Assembly (NCBI GenBank): GCA_946184715.1
Contig: CAMHGU010000072.1
Location: forward strand, 1-9,698
Direction: 5' to 3'
DNA: 9,698 nucleotides
DNA from: an uncultured bacterium
GTDB lineage: Bacteria; Bacteroidota; Bacteroidia; Bacteroidales; Muribaculaceae
The notes beneath the pieces were generated by a model that saw only the letters and a list, made by a program, of their open reading frames with translations, made no database searches and was not told the origin of the DNA. The position numbers and the translations under genes were made by a program. Shown here in pieces: positions 1-5,058 of the stretch (its first letter is position 1; every line of letters starts with the position of its first letter).

Positions 1-47
1 GCAAGCACCGCAATCGATAAGGAGTTTTTTCTATTGGTCGCTTTCAT
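1..47 (-). CDS. 5' end of an unidentified gene (partial)
   Basis: An ATG at 47-45 on the minus strand opens a frame that reads to the window edge without a stop, giving MKATNRKNSLSIAVL and then the first two bases of an alanine codon. The start is supported by a good Bacteroidota-type promoter about 30 bases upstream (74-104). A basic N-terminus (K2, R6, K7) running into a hydrophobic stretch (LSIAVLA) would fit the beginning of a signal peptide or first membrane segment, but only 15 residues are visible. The product cannot be identified. Because it has its own promoter it is probably a separate transcription unit from the glycosyltransferase gene on the same strand. Confidence 0.5.
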   Translation of the reverse strand, partial: MKATNRKNSLSIAVL

Positions 48-73
48 CTTATTCCAGAGTATTTTATAACCTG

Positions 74-104
74 CAAATTTACGCAAAAAAATAGGGCCAG
101 TCAA
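74..104 (-). promoter_or_regulatory. Bacteroidota-type promoter for the partial gene at 1-47
   Basis: On the minus strand TTGA (104-101) is followed by 19 bases and TAAATTTG (81-74). This matches the Bacteroidota housekeeping sigma consensus, a TTTG-like -33 element and a TAnnTTTG -7 element. Transcription would start near 67-70, leaving an untranslated leader of about 20 bases before the ATG at 47. Confidence 0.55.
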
Positions 105-181
105 GCCATTGCGGCCGAAAAGTCGATTTGGGCAGCTTGATATTGCATTAATGCACTACTTAAGTGCAAAGTGGCGCTGTT

Positions 182-1384
182 TCAACGATGCTTTGAGACT
201 ACGTTATCGGCGATTTGATGGTAGAGGTCCAGGTAGGCTTGCGCCATGGCGGCGCTGCTGTAGCGGGCCGCTACGGCTTGGTGGCGCCGACGGGCCGCAT
301 CGCTGTCGAATGGACGCCGCAGCTGCGCCATCACCTCAGTGGCAAGAGCCTTGATGTCGACATCGGCCACGGCGGTGCCACCGCAGGCGGCGAGCATCTC
401 GGTGGTGGCGGTATTGGCGAAGCCCACCACGGGAGTGCCGCAGGCCAACGCCTCGGCCACGGCCATTCCCCACGTCTCGCTGCGCGACAAGCTGACCGCC
501 ACGGCCGCTGAGCGCAGCTTGGCGCGCATCTCCTCGGCGTTCAAATAGCCAAGGCGGGTGATGCCCGGCTGGTGGCTGAGCGGGGCATAGCGTATCTCGC
601 CCGCCACCTCTATCTCCACCTCGGGCGGCAGCAATCGCCGCAGCTCCACAAGGCGGTCGGCGCCTTTGGCAGTATTCCACACGTTGGCCACTGCCAGCAC
701 CACCGGCCTGCGTGGCTCATCAGCTGCGGGGCTGTAAAATTCGCTATCGATACCGTTGGTGATGAGCCTCACAGGGTAGAGCCCCGCCTTCTCGGCTTCG
801 CTCTTCATCCATTGGCTTACAGCTACATAGCTCACCGGCGCGAGCCCCTTCAGCAATTCGCGCTTGAGCGCGACGTTGCGGCCGGAGCGATCGGTGTAGC
901 TACGCGGATAGCTGCCTCGGAGCGGACAGTGGCGACACTGCGCCTCCATCCATAGCTTGCAGCCGGCTATGTCGGGGCTGGCGCAGTGGCCAGTAAGCAG
1001 CCAATGGTCGTGCAAGGTGACGACTACGGATATCTGCTTTTCAATCAGGTATTTAAGGAGCGCCGGCAGGTGCAGATAGTAGCCGTGGAGATTGTGGAGG
1101 TGCACCACATCGGGGCGAGCTGCGTCGATACGGCGGCAAAGCGCCTCAGTGGCGTGCCGCGAAGCCAATCCGTGGCGGTCGAGCAGTCGCGACGCCAAGA
1201 AATGGGCGATGCAGCCGGCACGGCTGCCTATGCGCCACAGCGCGGCCTCGGCCACTGCCGTGTCGCCCCGCGAGGCGGCGATGATAGCTTCATCGCCATC
1301 GCGCGTCAGGCGCTCGGCGATAGCATCGACTATGCGGCCGGTGGCGCCTTCGCCTGATACTGTATTTATCTGCAACACCTTCAT
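182..1384 (-). CDS. Family 4 glycosyltransferase (WcaC-like)
   Basis: This 400-residue protein is a retaining GT-B glycosyltransferase of family 4, expected to move a sugar from a nucleotide donor onto a surface polysaccharide or lipid-linked glycan in the cytoplasm. The N-terminal acceptor domain begins MKVLQINTVSGEGATGRI, with the glycine-rich loop typical of WcaC-like enzymes. The donor domain carries the EX7E motif at E303 and E311 (SETWGMAVAEALACGTP). Between them lies a cysteine set at 134, 142, 150 and 153 after VTLHDHWLLTGHC, as often seen in this subgroup. No signal peptide or membrane segment is visible. I chose the ATG at 1384, two bases after the stop of the upstream membrane-protein gene; a TTG at 1390 would add two residues and overlap that stop. 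The tight spacing implies one operon and a shared pathway. The acceptor and sugar cannot be told. Confidence 0.88.
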   Translation of the reverse strand: MKVLQINTVSGEGATGRIVDAIAERLTRDGDEAIIAASRGDTAVAEAALWRIGSRAGCIAHFLASRLLDRHGLASRHATEALCRRIDAARPDVVHLHNLHGYYLHLPALLKYLIEKQISVVVTLHDHWLLTGHCASPDIAGCKLWMEAQCRHCPLRGSYPRSYTDRSGRNVALKRELLKGLAPVSYVAVSQWMKSEAEKAGLYPVRLITNGIDSEFYSPAADEPRRPVVLAVANVWNTAKGADRLVELRRLLPPEVEIEVAGEIRYAPLSHQPGITRLGYLNAEEMRAKLRSAAVAVSLSRSETWGMAVAEALACGTPVVGFANTATTEMLAACGGTAVADVDIKALATEVMAQLRRPFDSDAARRRHQAVAARYSSAAMAQAYLDLYHQIADNVVSKHR

Positions 1385-1386
1385 TC

Positions 1387-2736
1387 TCAACTCAATATAT
1401 AAGCCGCAATTAATGCCGCCACAAGCAGCAGGCCATAGCCTACCGTCCAGATTACGAAAGCCTTACGCCCCACTCCGCCACTTACGCGAAGCAGCACATA
1501 GCTTGCCACCGTGGCATACGCGGGCAGCAACGGCAGCCAATAGCGCGACACCGTGCCGCCGTACACATAGGCGATAATAAGATACGGCACCGCCCACGCG
1601 AGGCACCATCGTCCTACTCCGCCGCCACGCCCTATGCTTCCGCCCATGACGATGAAGAAGAGCATCAACCCGCCCACGGCATACCACGGGAAACCGATGT
1701 GGCTATACATCTGCGACGCGCCGTACTCGCGCGAGCTGGGCATATTCCACGCCAGCGGTATCAAATATTGCACGCCGGCGGTGACAGGCAGCAGCGAGAG
1801 TTTTTTCCACACAGGCTGCTGCATATAGTCGCCCATAAAGGCGTTGTAGGAATCGTGGGAGCTGCGCTCCGGGCTATCGAAATAGTGCTGCATAGCCGCG
1901 GGGTGGCCCTCCACGATGAGGATGTCGCGATGCAGCCCGTGATGGGTGGTGGCATAAGCTATCGACAGCGCCACGACGGCAATCGCGGCCGCGCCTATTG
2001 CCTGGCGCCAATTGGAGCGGCGCGCCAGCAACGCGATAGCTACAATCACCGGATAGAGCATTGAGCCGCGGTTGAGCCCGAGGAGCACGGTCCCGGCAAT
2101 CATCAGGCCGGCATCGGCAGCAAGGCTGAGACGGTGCGCCCCCGGCAGTTCCACAAGGCGCGCCGCGGCCACCCCTATCATCGCCATCGCCAGATACAGG
2201 CTCGGCTCTTTGAGAATCACCTCGCCACAGCCCAGCCAGTAGCAGCAGGCGGCAGTCATCGCCATTGCCAGGGCGGCAAAGAGGGAGCGCCGGCGCTGCG
2301 TGTCGCAATACGGGGCGAGAACGCGCTCGGCCATAAGCGCCACAAGCGGGAGCGAGAGCATCATCAGCAGATAGTTGAGCAGCAGCGGCACAAGGAGATT
2401 GGGCCCGCCGGTGAGATGCCACAGCAGGGCCACCGTAGCCGGGAAGGCCATATACGGCACATTGGCCGTGACCACCTCGCCGCGATAGAGCTGCTCAGCG
2501 CAGAGCCATAGGCGATAGGAATCATCGTTGGCCAGATGCGGAGCGGCAAGGCTCGCGCCGGCGGTAAACTGCACGATATTGGCCACGAGCAGGCAGCACG
2601 CCACCGCGGCAGCGGCCGCAAGCGCCACGTTGCCCACGGTGTAAGCCACGCATAGCTTGCCGTAGCTCCACCGAGCCGCTGTCCAGATTGCCGCGCAAGC
2701 GATTATCGTTATTATTATGCCTATCGTGGTAGTCAA
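1387..2736 (-). CDS. Polytopic membrane protein, GT-C or Wzy-like
   Basis: This 449-residue protein has about ten to twelve hydrophobic segments, for example 4-18, 33-55, 113-137, 151-168, 178-194, 207-237, 247-262, 352-368, 377-393, 398-416 and 427-448. An acidic pair (D71, D72) sits in the first large external loop after TM2. There are also a K176-E177 pair in GCGEVILKEP, R223 between helices, and an RYW motif (398-400) entering a late helix. Acidic residues in the first loop plus scattered basic residues are common in GT-C glycosyltransferases and O-antigen polymerases, so I infer a lipid-linked sugar transferase or polymerase; no exact family is recognised. A long soluble loop spans about 265-345. 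The start is unusual: no ATG exists in this frame near the N-terminus, and TTG at 2736 is used here (CTG at 2739 is the alternative). It is followed immediately by the glycosyltransferase gene. Confidence 0.75.
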   Translation of the reverse strand: MTTTIGIIITIIACAAIWTAARWSYGKLCVAYTVGNVALAAAAAVACCLLVANIVQFTAGASLAAPHLANDDSYRLWLCAEQLYRGEVVTANVPYMAFPATVALLWHLTGGPNLLVPLLLNYLLMMLSLPLVALMAERVLAPYCDTQRRRSLFAALAMAMTAACCYWLGCGEVILKEPSLYLAMAMIGVAAARLVELPGAHRLSLAADAGLMIAGTVLLGLNRGSMLYPVIVAIALLARRSNWRQAIGAAAIAVVALSIAYATTHHGLHRDILIVEGHPAAMQHYFDSPERSSHDSYNAFMGDYMQQPVWKKLSLLPVTAGVQYLIPLAWNMPSSREYGASQMYSHIGFPWYAVGGLMLFFIVMGGSIGRGGGVGRWCLAWAVPYLIIAYVYGGTVSRYWLPLLPAYATVASYVLLRVSGGVGRKAFVIWTVGYGLLLVAALIAAYILS

Positions 2737-2778
2737 CAGAATATGCTTTCATGGCCGCCGCGGCGGCACTTCCGACTG

Positions 2779-2786
2779 CGAATTTA
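2779..2786 (-). promoter_or_regulatory. Possible -7 element for the membrane protein and glycosyltransferase operon
   Basis: TAAATTCG on the minus strand differs from TAnnTTTG at one position and lies about 43 bases before the TTG start. No convincing TTTG-like -33 element lies 19-21 bases upstream, so this is a weak candidate. I see no better promoter in the gap. Confidence 0.22.
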
Positions 2787-2878
2787 CACATTATATCCGT
2801 CATTACAGCACTTTCTTCGCCCATTTTTTACAATTCGCACTCTCTTTTTGTCAATTTTCCCTATGTCGCATTTTTCTG

Positions 2879-2909
2879 TTGAGATTGTGAAAAAACTTTC
2901 TTATATTTG
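2879..2909 (+). promoter_or_regulatory. Bacteroidota-type promoter for a small RNA
   Basis: TTGA (2879-2882), 19 bases, then TATATTTG (2902-2909) is a very good match to the Bacteroidota promoter form, with the same element and spacing as the promoter at 74-104. It points to the right, away from the membrane-protein gene and toward the 3' end of the decarboxylase gene, so it does not serve any protein gene. The predicted start is close to 2914, the first base of a hairpin. Confidence 0.65.
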
Positions 2910-2913
2910 CGGT

Positions 2914-3030
2914 GCCGAAACTGATCGCAACAGGTTCGGCGTGCAAAATCGGAAAGATTTTGTGAAATAATAATGGTTTAGGTGAATAGTGATGAAGATG
3001 GTGTGTTGTGAAACACGCCTCTTCTTTTTT
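2914..3030 (+). ncRNA. Candidate small structured RNA (about 117 nt)
   Basis: The interval lies between a strong promoter and a strong intrinsic terminator and has no credible reading frame. The first hairpin pairs GCCGAA (2914-2919) with TTCGGC (2935-2940). The second pairs CAAAATC (2944-2950) with GATTTTG (2956-2962) around a GGAAA loop. A purine-rich single-stranded linker (about 2963-2993) could be a target-binding region, which is inference. The third hairpin is the terminator. It lacks the conserved SRP RNA hairpin loop and is too short for a typical 6S RNA, RNase P RNA or tmRNA, so I cannot assign a known family. Divergent from the membrane-protein gene and convergent with the decarboxylase gene, it looks like an independent unit. 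Confidence 0.55.
2994..3030 (+). terminator. Intrinsic terminator of the small RNA
   Basis: GAAGA (2994-2998), a bulged T at 2999, then GGTGTGTT (3000-3007) pair with AACACGCC (3012-3019) and TCTTC (3020-3024) across a GTGA loop. This makes a 13-pair stem with one G-U pair, followed directly by TTTTTT (3025-3030). It is a textbook Rho-independent terminator in the plus direction only. Confidence 0.72.
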
Positions 3031-3035
3031 ATATA

Positions 3036-3074
3036 CTCCGAAGGCCCTCTACACGGCGTAGAGAGCCTTCGGAG
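3036..3074 (-). terminator. Long hairpin downstream of the decarboxylase gene
   Basis: A 17-base stem (3036-3052 with 3058-3074, one mismatch) closes a five-base loop, 21 bases past the decarboxylase stop codon. Read on the minus strand it is followed by TATATAAAAAAG, not a U-tract. It is therefore a probable 3'-end hairpin rather than a classical intrinsic terminator. It begins six bases after the small RNA's U-tract, so the two units appear to end back to back. Confidence 0.5.
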
Positions 3075-3095
3075 CTACTCGGGTGGGCGATGCGT

Positions 3096-4337
3096 TCAGT
3101 CGTCGTCGCCGTCGGCGAGCAGGGCGTCGATGAAGCCGTCGATCTTCTCTCGGGTTACTTGCTGCATCACCACCACATGGGCCAGGTCGCCGCCGAAGCG
3201 GTCATCGTGACCCTGCGCAAGGGTGTAGCGGGCCACAATCTCGGGCGAAGGCCGCTTGAAGAAGACGGTGTTGCTGAATTCGTTCTTCCAGGCGGGCCAG
3301 CCTATGGCGTCGAGGCGCCGCTTGAGATAATCGGCGCAGTCCATCATCTGCTCGGCTTGCCGCGCCCAGCCCTCGGCGCCCACCTTTTTAATCAGCCACC
3401 AGAACTTCAGAGGCTGCACAGCATCGCGCGAGCAGCTGATCATTCGCATATTGCTATTGAGATAGGTGACGTTGAAGTCGGATTGGTTGTCGTAAATCTC
3501 GCGCGTGCAGAAAAACAGGCCCGAGGGCGAGTCGATACCGAAGAATTTATGGCCGCTGATGGCAATTGACTCGTAGCCCACGGCCGTGCGGCTCACCATA
3601 TCGCGGTAGCGGGTGAAGGGGAGATAGCCGCCGAAGAGAGCCGCATCCACGTGGCGATAGATGCCGGGAATCTCGGGGTGACGGGCAAGCAGAGCGTTGA
3701 GTGCCGGCATATCGTCGATAGCGCCTTTGAACGTGGAGCCCATAGCGTAGATGATAAGAGCCGGACGGCCGGTATCGAGCGCCTTCTCCAGCTCTTCGGG
3801 AATCATACGCCCCATAAGGTCGCTCTTGATGAGCCGCACCTCAAGGTTCTGGAGGTGGGCCAGGCGAAGGTTGGAATAATGAGCTTCGTCGCTTACATAC
3901 ACTATCGGCTCCAGCCCTGTTCGGTTTCTCAGATAGTTGACCCCGAAGTAGATGCCGTGGTTGTTGCCATCGGTGCCGCTATGGGTCACTATCCCCCACA
4001 CGTCGTCGAGCGCGAAGCCGTAGAGCGGCGCGAAGTATTCAATGACGTCGCGCTCGAAGGCCTGCGAGGACATCGGCCACGGCGTGTCGGTCATCGGGTC
4101 GCCGGCGTTGTTGAGGTTGACCGATTCCATCCCGCTAGAGAGATACCACTGATAGAAATCGCGCATCGACGATTGCTGGTTGGCGGGGTAGCCGAAGTAG
4201 GTGGACTGTCCCTCTTTCCAAGCCTCGACCCACTCGTCGAGTTTCTCGAAGCCCGACGACTGCCCCTGAGCGCCAAGCGCCGCAGCGAGCATCGCCGGCA
4301 CGATGAGTAATCGCAATAAGGTTTTCATAATTGCCAT
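3096..4337 (-). CDS. PLP-dependent histidine-decarboxylase-like enzyme with signal peptide
   Basis: This 413-residue protein belongs to the group II PLP decarboxylases and most resembles bacterial pyridoxal-dependent histidine decarboxylases (histidine to histamine plus CO2). Visible fold-type I landmarks are a phosphate-binding stretch HSGTDGNNHG (119-128), the cofactor-stacking His in SDEAHYS (H153), the Asp that contacts the PLP nitrogen in RHVDAALFGG (D231), and the Schiff-base lysine in SISGHKFFG-type sequence (AISGHKFFG, K264). An FGYPAN motif (48-53) and LNNAGDP (75-81) also fit. Oddly, residues 1-25 form a clear Sec-type signal peptide (basic start, hydrophobic LLRLLIVPAMLAAALGA, cleavage near A23-Q26), with no lipobox cysteine, so the enzyme is probably periplasmic. 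The start may instead be the ATG at 4328, giving MKTLLRLL, which suits the promoter spacing. Substrate specificity is inferred; another aromatic or cationic amino acid is possible. Confidence 0.85.
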   Translation of the reverse strand: MAIMKTLLRLLIVPAMLAAALGAQGQSSGFEKLDEWVEAWKEGQSTYFGYPANQQSSMRDFYQWYLSSGMESVNLNNAGDPMTDTPWPMSSQAFERDVIEYFAPLYGFALDDVWGIVTHSGTDGNNHGIYFGVNYLRNRTGLEPIVYVSDEAHYSNLRLAHLQNLEVRLIKSDLMGRMIPEELEKALDTGRPALIIYAMGSTFKGAIDDMPALNALLARHPEIPGIYRHVDAALFGGYLPFTRYRDMVSRTAVGYESIAISGHKFFGIDSPSGLFFCTREIYDNQSDFNVTYLNSNMRMISCSRDAVQPLKFWWLIKKVGAEGWARQAEQMMDCADYLKRRLDAIGWPAWKNEFSNTVFFKRPSPEIVARYTLAQGHDDRFGGDLAHVVVMQQVTREKIDGFIDALLADGDDD

Positions 4338-4355
4338 CGATTAAATTACACATCA

Positions 4356-4387
4356 CAAATTTACACAATATATTTCTATCCTGAAAA
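4356..4387 (-). promoter_or_regulatory. Promoter for the decarboxylase gene
   Basis: TAAATTTG (4363-4356, minus strand) is a perfect -7 element. The -33 position holds a T-rich sequence (TTTT/TTTC near 4383-4387) at 19-20 bases, which is only a partial match. Transcription would begin near 4349-4350, leaving a leader of about 12 bases to the ATG at 4337 or 21 to the ATG at 4328. Confidence 0.5.
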
Positions 4388-4438
4388 GCATAGGGCACCT
4401 TCGCCGCAATAATACTTGGCGGGCGGAGACGCGGGGGC

Positions 4439-4469
4439 TTGGCGGAGTGAAAAAAAAGTGTTACCTTTG
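4439..4469 (+). promoter_or_regulatory. Promoter of the riboswitch-controlled unit
   Basis: TTGG (4439-4442), 19 bases, then TACCTTTG (4462-4469) fits the Bacteroidota promoter consensus. It starts transcription near 4475, just before the first riboswitch stem, and is divergent from the decarboxylase promoter about 50 bases away. Confidence 0.6.
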
Positions 4470-4481
4470 CAGCGGAATGGT

Positions 4482-4655
4482 GACGCCGCTGCCACGCTTG
4501 TGAGGCGCGGCGCTGAAAAGGGAATCAGGTGAGAATCCTGAGCAGTCCCCGCTGCTGTAAGTTCCGAGAGTCGCTATGCCGGCGAGAGCCACTGCCCCGC
4601 GCGTGGGTGGGAAGGCCAGGCAAAGCGATGGAACGAGCCAGAAGACCTGCCACTC
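4482..4655 (+). promoter_or_regulatory. Cobalamin (B12) riboswitch
   Basis: The core of the cobalamin aptamer is recognisable in order. A stem pairs CGCCGC (4484-4489) with GCGGCG (4507-4512). Then come AAAGGGAA (4517-4524), a TCAGG/CCTGA hairpin (4525-4541) holding the GGTGAGAATCC element, and a CCCCGC...CTGTAA segment (4547-4560). GCCACTG (4588-4594) and GGGAAGGC (4609-4616) mark the P6 region. The B12 box GAGCCAGAAGACCTGCC (4635-4651) differs from the usual consensus at one base (GAAG for GGAG). It should bind adenosyl- or another cobalamin and repress the downstream gene when B12 is plentiful. The boundaries are approximate. Confidence 0.92.
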
Positions 4656-5058
4656 CCCCTCTTGCCCCAAGGCGGAAGAGCGGTGACGATGTGTTTCCGT
4701 GGGATAGAGCCACAGCGCCGTGAATCAAGACGTAGAGGAAGGCACTATATAATAAGGTGTCGCCTCAGCCGTGATTGCGAAGCCATAACGCATCGTCAGT
4801 GCCGCATCCTTCAGCCGCAATGAGGCCGAGGGATGAATTGTTTTATGTACGCTTGGAATGACCGAGAATCGACATATCGACCGCGAGCCCCGGGCTGCCA
4901 CAGCAGCACGGGCTGCCGTGCGTACATCATTGGCCGGAAAAATCGACAGGGCGAGTGCCCCTGCCTTCGTTTGTCATAATAATAACTACAACAGCAACGC
5001 CGCCCGAGCGGGGCTAAGAGCGCACTCGCTTAGCCCTGCTCGCGCACTTTAATCAATT
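4656..5058 (+). promoter_or_regulatory. Long structured leader between riboswitch and start codon
   Basis: About 400 bases lie between the aptamer and the start codon with no convincing gene. Strong pairings are visible. ATGTACGC (4845-4852) pairs with GCGTACAT (4920-4927), enclosing a GC-rich domain that contains CGGGCTGCC twice (4891-4899, 4909-4917). A second, 14-pair hairpin joins 5005-5018 with 5029-5042 (one G-U) and ends 16 bases before the ATG. The last hairpin is well placed to control translation or to attenuate transcription, although only a weak CTTT tract follows it. The leader would be roughly 585 bases in total. Confidence 0.5.

Noticed and set aside
2522..2824. A 100-codon minus-strand frame overlapping the start of the membrane protein
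   Set aside because: It has no hydrophobic pattern or domain and quickly becomes arginine/glycine-rich shadow sequence. It is only of interest for the start-codon question at 2753.
2914..3030. The possibility that the small RNA is SRP RNA or a tRNA
   Set aside because: The conserved SRP apical loop (GGAAGGAAGCAG type) and any tRNA cloverleaf are missing.
2989..3210. A 73-codon plus-strand frame across the small RNA terminator
   Set aside because: It begins inside a terminator hairpin, reads through the U-tract and into antisense of the decarboxylase gene, so it cannot be a real gene.
4689..4824. A 44-codon frame in the leader starting MCFRGIEPQ
   Set aside because: It is arginine-rich with no domain and no sign of a ribosome-binding site, and overlaps structured leader RNA.
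4891..4917. CGGGCTGCC repeated twice, as a possible CRISPR or other repeat array
   Set aside because: There are only two short copies with a nine-base separation inside a hairpin domain. This is not an array.
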